Below, piece by piece: positions 7,352 to 17,841 of a stretch of DNA of 64,000 nucleotides. The notes below the pieces were generated by a model. The model did no database searches, was not told the DNA's origin, and worked only from the letters and a program-made list of their open reading frames with translations. Position 1 is the stretch's first letter. Each line of letters starts with the position of its first letter. The stretch spans positions 164,808 through 228,807 of the forward strand of contig NZ_ABCQ01000003.1 of the NCBI RefSeq assembly GCF_000170855.1. Reading direction: 5' to 3'. Source of the DNA: Moritella sp. PE36. Lineage in GTDB: Bacteria > Pseudomonadota > Gammaproteobacteria > Enterobacterales > Moritellaceae. The position numbers were made by a program, and so were the translations under genes.

Positions 7352-9409
7352 TTAAGGCGTGACGATATTAAACACACCTTCTGGTTGGTCAAGTAGTGAG
7401 AAGAAGCTAATTAAACCAAGTGTACTGCCTTCAATACTTAAATCATCTGATAGTAATACTTCAGATACACCCGCCACGCCAATCACCAAATCAATGAATA
7501 GCTCATGATTAATATTTAATGTCGCATTAGCCGCTGCATCTTTAGGTGCCAGTTTATGCCGTAATACAGCGTTATTCAGTGTTAACACATAGTTTTGCTC
7601 CAAGTCAGTGAAGTTAATGTTTAAGGTAAACTCTTCCCCGAATGCATCAGGACCAATAACGCGTGCAGCCATACTTTCAAAGAACTTATCGACAGGCGTT
7701 TGTAATAGAATCGCTTTCATTGACGCTAAATCGATCACTTTGTCCGCCGCACCGTGACGTAATTCATACGCCCCCGAAAGGTAAACATCACGCCAAGGTG
7801 CTGACTCAGCCTGATAACCTAATTGATCATAACTGCTCGCCAGCAATTCTTTGGCCGCGTCATTATCAGCATCGGCAAAAACCACATGATTCAATAACTC
7901 AGCACTCCAACGGTATTCACCTTTATCATAGGCCGCTTGGGCATTAATAATAACCGCTTTCGCACCCCCCATTAGTTTCACGTATTTCGCCGCAGATTCA
8001 TACTCAGGTAACGGATCAAGATTTACCGGGTTTGCGTCATACCAGCCAAGATAAGCCTGATAAACTGCTTTGGCATTGTGTTTAGCAGTGCCGTAATAAC
8101 CACGACTAGAGAAAGTCTTAGCTAACTCTGGCGGCATTTCAATTTCTTCGGCTATTTCTTTTGGTGTTAAGCCCGCATTTAACATTCTTACCGATTGGTC
8201 GTGAATGTACTGGTAAGTATCGCGCTGGGTCACTAAGAATTCATTAATGTTTTCTTGTCCCCATACCGGCCAATGGTGACTACCAAAGTATATTTCAGCG
8301 TCTTTTTGCGTTTCGATCGCTGCATCAATCGACTTGCTCCACACCACAGCATCACGTACTTGCGCGCCACGTAGGGTATACAAGTTATGCATTGTCTTGG
8401 ATACCATCTCGGCACCACAATAGGCTTTCATTTTAGGTAAGTAGAAAGTAAATTCTGATGGTGCTTCACTACCCGATACAATTTGGAATTCAAATTCCAC
8501 ACCGTCAATTATCTTCGTTTCATCGCTATTTACTGTTAATGTCGGCGTTAGAATACTAAAAGTACCAAACGGCACCGCTTTACCCAAACCTGCATCAACA
8601 TGGCCTCGTGCTGAACGAGGTAATAAATTACCGTACATATAACTCGCTCGTTTAGTCATCGCAGGGCCCGCGATAATGTTTTCATTGGTCGCCGCTTCCA
8701 TAAAACCACCCGGTGCGACTACTTCAATATCAGCAACATCATTACCAGCCGCTTCAAGTAGGCCTGCTACACCACCAAAATGGTCCATGTGGCTATGGGT
8801 AAATACAATGGTCGACACTGGACGATAGCCAAGTTGTTTATTGACAAAATCAAGGGCCTTTTTAGCCGTTTCGGCAGTAGTAAGTGGATCAACAATGATC
8901 CAGCCTGTTTTACCTTCAATAACCGTCATATTGGCTAAATCAAAACCACGGATCTGATAAATACCTGCCGTTACTTTAAACAGGCCATTAATATTATTTA
9001 GCTTCGCTTGACGCCATAGACTTGGGTTGACACTATCTGGTGCTTGGCCGTTAACAAAGTCATAATCAGACAGATCCATAATCGTTTCGCCATCGCTATA
9101 TTTAACGACAAACTCAGGTAGCGTGGCAATAAAACCACGGTTAGCATCAGTAAAATCTTGTTTATTTTCGAAAGGCAGTTGTCCTAATACCGCGTTATTT
9201 AGTTCGACGGTATATTCTGAGGCGGGCGTAAAACCGTATTGATCAGGCTTAGTACTAGATAATGTCTCGTTTGCGTTGGGACCACAAGCCGCTAACAATA
9301 AACTGGCAGAAGCAATAACTGCTAATGGTAAGCGTTTCTTTAAATTAGAATTGTTGTAGATCGTATTTTGAATTAGGGTAGTTAAATTCTTTTTAATAAA
9401 CATGTTCAT
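7352..9409 (-). CDS. Alkyl sulfatase (SdsA/BDS1-like metallo-beta-lactamase fold), lipoprotein
   Basis: From the ATG at 9409 this is a 685-residue protein with a lipoprotein signal (lipobox LLAAC, Cys42). The metallo-beta-lactamase domain carries THSHMDHFGG (about 204-213), the HxHxDH zinc motif. A central alkylsulfatase dimerisation region follows (about 390-540), then a C-terminal SCP2-like domain (about 560-680) that binds the alkyl chain. This is the full architecture of linear alkyl sulfatases, which release sulfate from primary alkyl sulfates such as SDS. The frame could start 21 codons earlier, but the later start gives the normal basic n-region. A lipid anchor places it in the periplasm facing a membrane. 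The AraC gene just upstream probably controls it. Confidence 0.87.
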   Translation of the reverse strand: MNMFIKKNLTTLIQNTIYNNSNLKKRLPLAVIASASLLLAACGPNANETLSSTKPDQYGFTPASEYTVELNNAVLGQLPFENKQDFTDANRGFIATLPEFVVKYSDGETIMDLSDYDFVNGQAPDSVNPSLWRQAKLNNINGLFKVTAGIYQIRGFDLANMTVIEGKTGWIIVDPLTTAETAKKALDFVNKQLGYRPVSTIVFTHSHMDHFGGVAGLLEAAGNDVADIEVVAPGGFMEAATNENIIAGPAMTKRASYMYGNLLPRSARGHVDAGLGKAVPFGTFSILTPTLTVNSDETKIIDGVEFEFQIVSGSEAPSEFTFYLPKMKAYCGAEMVSKTMHNLYTLRGAQVRDAVVWSKSIDAAIETQKDAEIYFGSHHWPVWGQENINEFLVTQRDTYQYIHDQSVRMLNAGLTPKEIAEEIEMPPELAKTFSSRGYYGTAKHNAKAVYQAYLGWYDANPVNLDPLPEYESAAKYVKLMGGAKAVIINAQAAYDKGEYRWSAELLNHVVFADADNDAAKELLASSYDQLGYQAESAPWRDVYLSGAYELRHGAADKVIDLASMKAILLQTPVDKFFESMAARVIGPDAFGEEFTLNINFTDLEQNYVLTLNNAVLRHKLAPKDAAANATLNINHELFIDLVIGVAGVSEVLLSDDLSIEGSTLGLISFFSLLDQPEGVFNIVTP

Positions 9410-9537
9410 ATAGCCATTAGTAGTTATGAATACAACAACCGTATCACAACTTGTTAACAAGCCGTTTATCATTTTACGCCCACTTTAATAGGCGCGTTAA
9501 TAGATTTAAACTTCAAGGTTTGAGAATGCAGGAAAGA

Positions 9538-10575
9538 CTATTTTATTTGATGTTGTTCACGACTTTTGTCACGACTATTTTCACGATTCTTTTCACGATA
9601 GTGTGATGGCGATTGAGCAAACCAAGTTTGAAATGCACGGGTAAAGTTACCCATGTTTTTATAGCCTAAATTTTCAGAGATGGTTAAAATCGGATCTTCC
9701 GTTTTTGTCAGATAATGCACAGCGAGTTCTTGGCGTTTCTGCTTCAAGATATCTCTAAACGTTAGTCCTTCTTCTTTCAAACTGCGACTAATAGAGCGTA
9801 CGCTCATGTTCAGCATCGCCGCGATCTCATCCAGTGTTGGCTCGCTATTTGCAATTGAACTGTGTATCAACCGCTCAATTTTTTCCGTTAATGTCATCTT
9901 ATCGAGCGCAAGATTAACGGCCATTTTCTTTTCCAGCTGCAGATTTTTTACTGAGAACTGGGTTAACACCGATTTATTCAGCCATAAGCAGTTCACGTCC
10001 TGACTAAACTTGGTCTCACAATTAAAACTGTCTAACCAAGGTCGGGTACTTTTAGGTTTACTGCGAACCAGTTCAACATGGTGTATAAACGCATCTGACT
10101 CGACAAAGCCATTGATCATTATGACAAAAGAAGAGAAGAACGCATCAATAGCCATGTCACTAATTTCAACACCTTCCAGAGGTGAGATCGTGACGCCAAC
10201 CAAATGTGGAGTATTATTCAAGGTAAGGCATACTGAGTTACTTAACTTACCGTAATAACTCGGCAGCCCTTCAAGTACTTGCAGTAATGAATCCGATTTT
10301 TTTATCAGGTGGTTATAAACATGATTATTTTTTATATTTGAATGTTGACCGACAATAAGACCAAAATGTGGCATCTGGGTGATCTGCGCCACTTCTTTCC
10401 AAAGCGCGGTCATATTTTTTATATCAAGCAAGGAATAAGGGTCATCTTGTACATTAGCTAATGAGATCCCGGCATTTTTAAACACTTCATTGGGATCAAA
10501 GTCCATCGCATGTAATGCGTTAGCAATTGATAAGCTCCATGCCGCGACAGTTGTGTATTTGATTGTTTGATTCAT
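9538..10575 (-). CDS. AraC-family transcriptional regulator
   Basis: A 345-residue regulator with an arabinose-binding-like N-terminal domain of the ArmC/OruR type (about 15-200) and a C-terminal pair of helix-turn-helix motifs. Helix 1 lies near LDEIAAMLNMSVRSISRSL and the second near ISENLGYKNMGNFTRAFQ, which matches the AraC signature. The ATG at 10575 is preferred over one eight codons earlier because AAGGG sits 10 bases upstream of it and would otherwise be inside the coding region. It lies 128 bases upstream of the alkylsulfatase gene on the same strand, so local control of that gene is likely. The C-terminus is Lys/Arg/Glu-rich and variable. Confidence 0.88.
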   Translation of the reverse strand: MNQTIKYTTVAAWSLSIANALHAMDFDPNEVFKNAGISLANVQDDPYSLLDIKNMTALWKEVAQITQMPHFGLIVGQHSNIKNNHVYNHLIKKSDSLLQVLEGLPSYYGKLSNSVCLTLNNTPHLVGVTISPLEGVEISDMAIDAFFSSFVIMINGFVESDAFIHHVELVRSKPKSTRPWLDSFNCETKFSQDVNCLWLNKSVLTQFSVKNLQLEKKMAVNLALDKMTLTEKIERLIHSSIANSEPTLDEIAAMLNMSVRSISRSLKEEGLTFRDILKQKRQELAVHYLTKTEDPILTISENLGYKNMGNFTRAFQTWFAQSPSHYREKNRENSRDKSREQHQIK

Positions 10576-10881
10576 TATCGGTAGACCCTTAAAAATCACT
10601 TATTTATAAGTAAAAATGCTACTCCATTTAAGTTAACAACTAATATGCCAAATTAACAGAAAATCACCGATATAATCAAGGTTGCGTCGACACTAGCGGG
10701 TGAATGACTTAAACCATCAGCGTTTAATACCTATTGCATTAAATAAGTGGTACTGGATTCAAGCAATAAGTACAGTTGGCTCGGTGCGAGATCTAAGTAA
10801 TTATGTTTAACACTCGAAAAGCTGTCATACTAGGCCGATAAAATTTAGTATTTTGATGACGAAGATTAAAGTGAGAACAAA

Positions 10882-11148
10882 ATGATCAATATTTACCGTG
10901 TATCTTTTCCTGATGGTAGTGTATATATCGCAGCGAAAAAAACGCCACCAGCAAACGCAGTAAAAAGCTATGAATGGGCTAAAAATCACGCAGACCCAAC
11001 ACGTCCATTAGTTGTCGCGTACCTGAAAAGTAAAGGTCAAAGCACGTTAGAAATGTTGCATTCAGATCTAACACCAGACATGGCTAAAAAGCTAAAAAGA
11101 AGATATATCGTTGAAGCAAGACAAGCAAAACAATACGTAGTTGTTTAA
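10882..11148 (+). CDS. Small basic protein of unknown function
   Basis: An 88-residue basic protein with no signal peptide or membrane segment. The N-terminus IYRVSFPDGSVYIAAKKT resembles the first strands of a GIY-YIG nuclease domain (a YxxxFPxGxVYIG pattern), and EARQAKQYVVV could be the remnant of the later helix. The catalytic Arg and Glu positions cannot be assigned, so I treat this as a weak resemblance. It has its own upstream region and ends in a hairpin at 11182-11215. It is probably a real gene given a single clean frame between opposing neighbours and a GAGA motif nine bases before the ATG. Confidence 0.55.
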   Translation: MINIYRVSFPDGSVYIAAKKTPPANAVKSYEWAKNHADPTRPLVVAYLKSKGQSTLEMLHSDLTPDMAKKLKRRYIVEARQAKQYVVV

Positions 11149-11181
11149 TTAGACGATACAGTCTGCAGCAATGCACACCGA

Positions 11182-11215
11182 AAACACACATGACAAGGGA
11201 ACTGTATGTGTGTTT
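11182..11215. terminator. Hairpin between convergent genes
   Basis: AAACACACAT (11182-11191) pairs with ATGTGTGTTT (11206-11215) around a 14-base loop, with T-rich flanks on the plus side. It probably ends the 88-residue gene. Confidence 0.6.
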
Positions 11216-11247
11216 CTTATTACTGAGCCGTTGTTACGGACCCATTT

Positions 11248-11886
11248 TTACTCCTCCTGTTGAAGATAAACCCGGCATGTTCTGAAAAAGAATATAAACC
11301 AGGTAACAATCCCGAATAACTTCAAGCCATCCTCGAGCAAAAATTCAAACCCTTGTTGTTCTAATAATAAATCAGCCAAAACTGACAGTGCAAAGAAGCT
11401 AAAAGCGATAAATAAAGTGGCGTACTCGTGGTTTAATATTTCAGTTCTGAATTTCACCAAATAGACTAGAACGATTGTTACGTAACCTAAGTAAACCAGT
11501 TTTTCGGGTATCATCAAATGATTCGGTAACAATGAATCATGCAACATAAACATATCATCCAATAACAACCACAAGGTAAGTAGCCCTGAATAGAGCAAAA
11601 ATTGAGGGGTGGTTTGGTTATTGCTATGCTTATGAATAACTGAAGAAAAAAGACAGATCGCCGCAGTAAATGCCCAAAATAATATACCTATGTTAGATAT
11701 GAAACCAACATACGAAGGACCACCGAGCACCACGGTTGGATCACGGGTAAACGACGAGATCGGTATATTGTAATAGCCGCTTATCATCGTGATAGTAAAC
11801 AATAAGCCAAACAGAACAATGTAGGTTGCAGATAGCAGCTGAACACTACGTTTCACTTGCGTGATTATATTTTCGGTTGATAGCAT
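11248..11886 (-). CDS. Multi-pass inner-membrane protein of unknown function
   Basis: A 212-residue protein with about six or seven membrane segments (around residues 18-38, 60-82, 96-110, 130-146, 155-172 and 186-203). An acidic motif LLLDDMFMLHDSLLP (about 106-120) lies at the membrane face and could bind a metal or hold an active site. I do not recognise the family. It is followed by the nos operon end on its upstream side, with a 153-base gap, so it may be read through from nosL. AGGAGA lies upstream of the ATG. Confidence 0.6.
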   Translation of the reverse strand: MLSTENIITQVKRSVQLLSATYIVLFGLLFTITMISGYYNIPISSFTRDPTVVLGGPSYVGFISNIGILFWAFTAAICLFSSVIHKHSNNQTTPQFLLYSGLLTLWLLLDDMFMLHDSLLPNHLMIPEKLVYLGYVTIVLVYLVKFRTEILNHEYATLFIAFSFFALSVLADLLLEQQGFEFLLEDGLKLFGIVTWFIFFFRTCRVYLQQEE

Positions 11887-12039
11887 ATATTCTCCTAACG
11901 TTTGAATATATTATTCAAAGATAGCAGCAGACCATTTATGTCGCTATAAATAATAAACTTGTAGATAAGAAGTAAAGACGTGGATGAGTAAACGCAGCCT
12001 GTTCATTACAACATAAGCCACGTTCACAGAGAGAATTAA

Positions 12040-12534
12040 TTACAGATCAGCAAGCGTGATGTCATCAAATTGATACAACTGGCCACCGAACTCCTGCATA
12101 AAGACTTCAGCATCCGATTTTACGCTAAAGCTGCCTAATGTTTGTCCCATTGCGCCAGTTTTAGTGGAACCGATGACAAACCAAGCCTGTTTAGCATCAA
12201 TGAAGTGCTCGTCGTTCGGTTGACCCCAAGGTGTTTTACTCATGTCATGCACAAAGACTTCTTTCACTTGGCGTTTGTTCTCAGGTTGCAGAATAAAACC
12301 AAACAGATCCCGTGTAGAGCAAAACTTATTAATATCGTCTTGGGTTGAAGCATAGCTTTCCCCCTTCGGCCCTGGGAAATTACTGATTGTCATACCACAT
12401 AAATGACAGCTATCAGCTTGTTCTATCTTTACCGCTTGCTGTACCATTACCTGCTGCTTTGTTTGTTCACCGCAGCCGACAACAAACGCCAGCAACATAC
12501 CTAATGACAAAATTCTTAATTTTGAGTTAAACAT
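12040..12534 (-). CDS. nosL: NosL copper-binding lipoprotein
   Basis: A 164-residue lipoprotein (lipobox FVVGC, Cys21) with the conserved CHLCGM motif at 43-48. In this family that Cys/Met set binds Cu(I) and delivers copper to the NosDFY-dependent assembly of the CuZ centre in nitrous oxide reductase. It acts in the periplasm. It is the last gene of the nos operon, 35 bases after nosY, with AAGGAACATTT before its ATG. Confidence 0.95.
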   Translation of the reverse strand: MFNSKLRILSLGMLLAFVVGCGEQTKQQVMVQQAVKIEQADSCHLCGMTISNFPGPKGESYASTQDDINKFCSTRDLFGFILQPENKRQVKEVFVHDMSKTPWGQPNDEHFIDAKQAWFVIGSTKTGAMGQTLGSFSVKSDAEVFMQEFGGQLYQFDDITLADL

Positions 12535-12569
12535 AAATGTTCCTTCATTAATTTAATGCAATTTAATAA

Positions 12570-13388
12570 TTATAATTTTTTATTGGCAAACACAACTCTC
12601 GCCGCAGTCAACGGTACCGCTATCCACGCCACCATGATCGTCATTAATACGGTGATAGATTGACTCGAATTAATCGCCACCGCGATCACGCCATTGACAT
12701 CACCACTATCAAGGGCTGCAAGGTTAATCAACCGAAACACATCGGCAGGATTAAACATCATCACATTCACTAACCCCTGCTGGGTCAAACCATCGTCCAC
12801 ACTCACGAGCGCAGCCAGCACAGCCAGATCAAATACCAATACAAAGAAAAACCACACCAATAAGGCAATACCGGCGGCTTGTGATTTCTCATTCACAGCA
12901 ATGCTGATCACGTAAGCCACGCTGATAAATACCAGCCCAAGCAAGGTCGCGGTAACAATGAATAATCCAAAGGCAGCAAACACCCCTTCAAACCCAGATT
13001 GAAAGCCAATCATCACCGCGGCACTACCAAAACCCAGCGCCGTCGCTAAAGTAATAATCGCGCCCTGTCCGACAAACTTGCCCAATAACAGCTGTCCCTT
13101 ACTTAACGGGTAAGTCAGTAACAACAGCAAGGTGCCCGCTTCCTGCTCGCCGACAAAACTGTCGTAACTCAGTAATAACGCAATGAGCGGGATCAGAAAT
13201 ACCGCCAGACTAGACAAACTCGCAATCGTTGAAGACAGCGAACCACCCCCTTCCCCGCCAGATGCAGCCGCGCCGTAATAACTCAAGCCTAATGATAAAA
13301 TGGCGAACACCGCAGTAATAGACACAAACCAACGGTTTCTTAACCCATCTTGAAACTCTTTACTCGCAACCGCTAAAATAGCATTCAT
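12570..13388 (-). CDS. nosY: NosY ABC-2-type permease
   Basis: A 272-residue inner-membrane protein with six predicted membrane segments, matching NosY. It pairs with the NosF ATPase and periplasmic NosD to drive CuZ maturation of NosZ. Its ATG overlaps the nosF stop by four bases (ATGA), so translation is coupled. GGAG lies 8 bases upstream. Confidence 0.95.
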   Translation of the reverse strand: MNAILAVASKEFQDGLRNRWFVSITAVFAILSLGLSYYGAAASGGEGGGSLSSTIASLSSLAVFLIPLIALLLSYDSFVGEQEAGTLLLLLTYPLSKGQLLLGKFVGQGAIITLATALGFGSAAVMIGFQSGFEGVFAAFGLFIVTATLLGLVFISVAYVISIAVNEKSQAAGIALLVWFFFVLVFDLAVLAALVSVDDGLTQQGLVNVMMFNPADVFRLINLAALDSGDVNGVIAVAINSSQSITVLMTIMVAWIAVPLTAARVVFANKKL

Positions 13389-14299
13389 GATGCGACTCCT
13401 TGAATTGGTGTACCATTAGATAAATAGTACTGATACAACTGCTCTAAACTGGCAGATTCCACACGTACATCAACCACGCTGTCATATGACATAATTTGTT
13501 TTAATGCGGCCATCTTCTCGTCTTCCTGCACATGTAAGCTATCCTTGCCGCCCTTGTAACGCGTTAACAATGGGTCTGAATTTAACTGTTCCGTGATACC
13601 TAGGGTATGGATCACCACAGGTAAACTGGCTTGTGCACGTAACTGCGCCAAGCTACCAATCGCGATCACTTGCCCTCCCGATAAGATCATCGCACGGCCA
13701 ATGTGTTGCTCAACCCCAGGTAACACGTGAGAGCATAAAATGATGCTGGCGCCACGCTGTTTCAAGCGATCAACAGAATGATAAAATTCTTGGGTCGCAG
13801 TGGGATCTAAACCTACCGTAGGTTCATCCAATAACAACAGCTTTGGCTCGCCAAGAAAGGCTTGCGCTAACCCTAATCGTTGTCGCATACCTTTGGAATA
13901 GGTTTTAACCTTACGCTGCATTGCGTGAGTCAGCCCTACTAACTCCAGTAACTCGGCAACTTGTCGACGTGGTACCGATTTTAACTTGGCAAAATAACTC
14001 AATACTTCAACGCCGGTTAAGTGATCATAAAAGCTCACGTTCTCAGGTAGGTAACCGATATGACGGCGGTCTTGCCATGCTTGTTTCGATTGCGGATCTC
14101 GACCAAACACAGCGAGCTCACCCGTTGTGGCTTTTTCAATCCCCAAGATAAGTTTCATCATGGTGGTTTTGCCGGCACCGTTATGGCCAAACAACCCCAG
14201 TACTTCACCTTCTGCAAGCTGTAGTGAAACATTGTTTAATGCTTTTAATTGCTGAAAATGCTTGCTTACATTTGTCATTGATATGATTGAAGAGGTCAT
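13385..14299 (-). CDS. nosF: NosF ABC transporter ATP-binding protein
   Basis: A 304-residue ABC ATPase. Walker A GHNGAGKT is at about 38-45, the signature YSKGMRQRLGLA near 140 and Walker B LLLLDEPTVGLDP near 160. With NosY and NosD it forms the copper-sulfur maturation complex for nitrous oxide reductase. It overlaps nosD and nosY by four bases each. The first ATG is chosen because of the ATGA overlap with nosD. Confidence 0.95.
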   Translation of the reverse strand: MTSSIISMTNVSKHFQQLKALNNVSLQLAEGEVLGLFGHNGAGKTTMMKLILGIEKATTGELAVFGRDPQSKQAWQDRRHIGYLPENVSFYDHLTGVEVLSYFAKLKSVPRRQVAELLELVGLTHAMQRKVKTYSKGMRQRLGLAQAFLGEPKLLLLDEPTVGLDPTATQEFYHSVDRLKQRGASIILCSHVLPGVEQHIGRAMILSGGQVIAIGSLAQLRAQASLPVVIHTLGITEQLNSDPLLTRYKGGKDSLHVQEDEKMAALKQIMSYDSVVDVRVESASLEQLYQYYLSNGTPIQGVAS

Positions 14300-15750
14300 A
14301 ATAAGTCTGTTGCCTCGCTACTGGTGGTGAACGTATTTTTTGTTAAAGAGTTGTTTGTTAAAGAATCGCTTGTTGAAGAGTCGTGCGTGATAGAAGCGCT
14401 ATCTTGTACAACATGATTGTTAGCCGTCATACTTTCTGAATCTGGGGTGGTGACTATACGACTCGGCGTCATTAATGGATGGCTGTCTTTTACACCGCCG
14501 GGTTTTAATATCGGGAATTGATTTTGCACCCAGCGTAATAACAATACCGCTGGGCTATCAAGCAATACTTTCGCTTCTGGATATTGCCATATCATCTTAT
14601 CAATACCGTCATTCGGCTCAAATGCGGTATCACCTTTACCGTCACCATCAAGATCCCAGCCTAAATAGTTACTCCAGTAATTACCGACGCCATCAACACT
14701 CCACTCTTGGCGTTTGTTGGACACGTATTTCACTTGGACGGGGTTATTAATAAAGTTGTTACCGTACACTTTTGAATGCTCAGAACCTGCTGTTAGGTGA
14801 ATACCAATCTCAGCGGTATCAACCGTATTATATTTGATGGTGTTGTAACCTGAGTTATAGATGAATAGACCTTTACCATCTCGCCCTAAAACCTTGTTTT
14901 CAGGCTTGGTCCACACGTCTTTTATATGATTGTTGGAGATTTCCGAAAAGGTAATAAAATTCAGTAAAAAACCATAGTTTTCAGTATTCAAACTGCGATT
15001 ACCAGACACAACCAACTGACGAGAGCTCATTAAGGCATAACCAACGCGGTTATTATAAGAAAAGTTATTCAATACCTTGTTGTTATGCGAATACATGTAA
15101 TGCACGCCAAAACGCAGATCGTGCAGGGTATTGTTTCTCAACTCGTTATCTTGGCTGGAAATAACATACAGCCCATCTCGCGTTTCGCTCACCGTATTGC
15201 CTACTACTAAGGCTTTTTGAACCATAGAAAGCTGAATACCATTACCGCGATCAGACGCACGTAGTTTGGCATTGCCTTTAATGATATTGTTTTTAACGAC
15301 GACATTTTGACTACGTTGGATCCAGATGCCAAAACCATCACCACTGAGGTTATTCTCTTGTATGGTGATGTTAGTGGATTTTTTATCCGTGTAGATACCT
15401 GAATTCTGCTCTGTTAAGTCTCGGCCCCAGTTAATGATGGTCAGGTTTTGAATAGTAATATTTGAATTTCGTAACTCAATGGCATGACCTTCACCATTGG
15501 CATTGATAATAGCGCCCGCTTCACCGGTGACACTATCAATTTCACCAGTAACAGTAATAGCATGGTTAACGATAAAATTACCGATATATTCACCCGCAGC
15601 AATAACAACGATATCACCATCATCAGCAAGATTTAATGAAGCTTGGAGATTATCATCGCTGGTGACATGAATATTTTTCGCAAAAACAGCCAATGGAACA
15701 CTGAGCGATAATATAAACCATGTAAATACGATAAATGCACGTTTAGCCAT
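14296..15750 (-). CDS. nosD: NosD periplasmic copper-assembly protein
   Basis: A 484-residue exported protein. The signal peptide starts MAKRAFIVFTWF and likely ends near VFAK. The rest is a right-handed parallel beta-helix built of NxIxxN-type coils (about 60-360), the NosD/carbohydrate-binding repeat fold. NosD helps insert copper into NosZ. The ATG at 15750 follows AGAGAGTGTTA, a better start than one 12 codons earlier. The C-terminal 60 residues are a low-complexity Ser/Thr/Asn-rich tail (SLTNNSLTKN), which is unusual for the family and probably disordered. Confidence 0.94.
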   Translation of the reverse strand: MAKRAFIVFTWFILSLSVPLAVFAKNIHVTSDDNLQASLNLADDGDIVVIAAGEYIGNFIVNHAITVTGEIDSVTGEAGAIINANGEGHAIELRNSNITIQNLTIINWGRDLTEQNSGIYTDKKSTNITIQENNLSGDGFGIWIQRSQNVVVKNNIIKGNAKLRASDRGNGIQLSMVQKALVVGNTVSETRDGLYVISSQDNELRNNTLHDLRFGVHYMYSHNNKVLNNFSYNNRVGYALMSSRQLVVSGNRSLNTENYGFLLNFITFSEISNNHIKDVWTKPENKVLGRDGKGLFIYNSGYNTIKYNTVDTAEIGIHLTAGSEHSKVYGNNFINNPVQVKYVSNKRQEWSVDGVGNYWSNYLGWDLDGDGKGDTAFEPNDGIDKMIWQYPEAKVLLDSPAVLLLRWVQNQFPILKPGGVKDSHPLMTPSRIVTTPDSESMTANNHVVQDSASITHDSSTSDSLTNNSLTKNTFTTSSEATDLL

Positions 15751-15814
15751 TAACACTCTCTTTTCTATAATTAATATAATAACCATAATTAAAAATAATA
15801 GTTAAATACAACAA

Positions 15815-15870
15815 AGGGGGAGCAATAACAGTGCGACTCCCCTCATTTATCCGGCCTATTACTAGGCCTT
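15815..15870 (-). terminator. Two hairpins between nosZ and nosD
   Basis: Directly after the nosZ stop, GGCCTA pairs with TAGGCC (15853-15868). About ten bases further on, GGGGAG pairs with CTCCCC across 15815-15842. A short CTTTG tail follows on the minus strand. They could lower nosDFYL expression relative to nosZ, or stabilise the nosZ message. Confidence 0.5.
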
Positions 15871-15887
15871 ATTACGCTTATTAACGG

Positions 15888-17789
15888 TTATGCTTCAACG
15901 AACATACGACCACGCATTTCCATGTGTAGTGCATGACAGAACCAGTTACAGTAATACCACTGTACGCCTGGTTGATTCGCAGTAAAGGTGATTGAAGCGG
16001 TCGCTTGTGGACCGATCTCCATCTGCACACCGTGATTGGTCATACAGAAACCATGCGTAACGTCTTCAACCATATCCAAGTTAGTCACCACCACCGTGAC
16101 TTCATTACCTAATTTAACCTTGAATTCGCTCATGCCATAAACTGGCGCAACAGATGTCATGTACACACGTACTTTGTTACCATCGCGAATAACTTTGTTA
16201 TCCGTCATCACGTTAACACCGTCCGCTTTTGCCATGGCCACCGTTTCAGCAAACATAGTATCGTCACGCGTCCACAGTTTCTGTGGTTTAACTTTACTGC
16301 GGTGAACAATGATAACGTCATGTGGTTCAGCAAACGCGGGACCATCATGTACCAGCTTCATTTCGTCGCCAGAGATATCAATTAACTGATCGTTTTCTGG
16401 GCGTAAAGGTCCCACATTTAAGAAACGATCTTTCGAGAATTTACATAAAGAGACTAACCATTTACCATCAGCGTCACGCGTTTCACCTTGTGATGTATGG
16501 TTATGGCCTGGTTGGTAATGTACATCCAGTTTTTGTTTAAGGTAGTTAACTTTTTCACCGTTGTGGGCACGGATTGCTTCTTCCACATCCCATTTCGCAA
16601 TTTGGCTATCAAGGAATAACGTTGTATAAGCATAACCGCGGTTATCAAATGCCGTATGCAGTGGACCTAAACCTAATTCTGGTTCAGCAACAACGGTGTC
16701 ACGCGGTTTGATCTTATCACTGAACAGATCATCGAGTTTATCAATCGCGATAATTGAAACCGTTGGCGATAACTTACCATTGGCGACAAAATATTTACCA
16801 CTTGGCGAAGTATTAATGCCGTGTGGTGATTTTGGCACTGGAATGTAACGCGTAAGTTCTGAGCCTTTACGACCATCAAGTACAGGTACATTATTGCCAT
16901 TATAAGTTTTGAATTTACCGGCTTTTAGCGCTGCTTCACAACGCGCTAGGCTGAATACCACCACATGATCACGCTCAGAAGAGATCATTTCTCCTAAGGT
17001 CATGCCCATTTCAGAGTTATAACAGGTTGATGCAAAATATTTACCATCGTAATCAGCATCGGTATTATCAAGGTTACCGTCTACCATTACTTGGAACGCC
17101 ATTTCCATTGTTTCTGCATTGATCACATTAAACAGCGAACGGTATGTGCTTACGTCTTCCATTGATGCTTTACCATCATTGTTCATTGGAATTTCGAACT
17201 CACCATTACAGATCACGTATTTAGTGTAAGGTACTTTTTGCACACGTAGACCATGCACAGCTTGTACGTTTGGAATAGTGAGCATTTTATCTGTTTTCAT
17301 TACATCACAGCGAATACGAGCAACACGTGAATTGGCTTTGTCATTAATGAACACATATTTACCGTTATAACGACCATCCGTCATACTCATGTGGGGATGA
17401 TGCGCATCACCAGCCAGAATATGAGCACTTTCGCCTTTAATGCGTTTACTTTCTTCTGTTAAACCCCAGCCTGTCGCGCTATCGATATTGAAAACAGGAA
17501 TACGCATTAATTCACGCATTGAAGGTAAACCCATGATACGTACTTCGCCAGAATGACCGCCACTCCAGAAGCCATAATACTCATCCAGTTCGCCAGGATG
17601 TACTACTGTACTATTGCCATATTCAACACGCTTCGCTTGTGCCATTGACGAAAACATTGCTGCTGACATCGGCGCTAATACCGCGCCCGCACCTAACATA
17701 GCCGTTTTGCTAAATAAACTACGACGATCGGCATTCTCTAGCGTTGTTTCTTCAGATACTTCAATATTGTTATTTTTATTATCTATCAT
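15888..17789 (-). CDS. nosZ: Nitrous oxide reductase NosZ (Tat-exported, clade I type)
   Basis: A 633-residue multicopper enzyme that reduces N2O to N2 in the periplasm. The N-terminus has a twin-arginine signal (DRRSLF, Arg22-Arg23) followed by a hydrophobic run, marking the Tat-dependent clade. The seven-bladed propeller carries the CuZ histidines, visible in HHPHMSM, SPHGIN and HTSQGET segments. The C-terminal cupredoxin domain has the CuA site [12 protein letters not shown] (Cys614, Cys618, His622, Met625). Full length. GGAGAATCTT precedes the ATG. It lies 119 bases downstream of nosR, across a 21-bp tandem repeat. Confidence 0.98.
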   Translation of the reverse strand: MIDNKNNNIEVSEETTLENADRRSLFSKTAMLGAGAVLAPMSAAMFSSMAQAKRVEYGNSTVVHPGELDEYYGFWSGGHSGEVRIMGLPSMRELMRIPVFNIDSATGWGLTEESKRIKGESAHILAGDAHHPHMSMTDGRYNGKYVFINDKANSRVARIRCDVMKTDKMLTIPNVQAVHGLRVQKVPYTKYVICNGEFEIPMNNDGKASMEDVSTYRSLFNVINAETMEMAFQVMVDGNLDNTDADYDGKYFASTCYNSEMGMTLGEMISSERDHVVVFSLARCEAALKAGKFKTYNGNNVPVLDGRKGSELTRYIPVPKSPHGINTSPSGKYFVANGKLSPTVSIIAIDKLDDLFSDKIKPRDTVVAEPELGLGPLHTAFDNRGYAYTTLFLDSQIAKWDVEEAIRAHNGEKVNYLKQKLDVHYQPGHNHTSQGETRDADGKWLVSLCKFSKDRFLNVGPLRPENDQLIDISGDEMKLVHDGPAFAEPHDVIIVHRSKVKPQKLWTRDDTMFAETVAMAKADGVNVMTDNKVIRDGNKVRVYMTSVAPVYGMSEFKVKLGNEVTVVVTNLDMVEDVTHGFCMTNHGVQMEIGPQATASITFTANQPGVQWYYCNWFCHALHMEMRGRMFVEA

Positions 17790-17841
17790 AAGATTCTCCG
17801 TGATATTAAAATTGTGTTTATTTTTATGCGATTAGCTTCTA

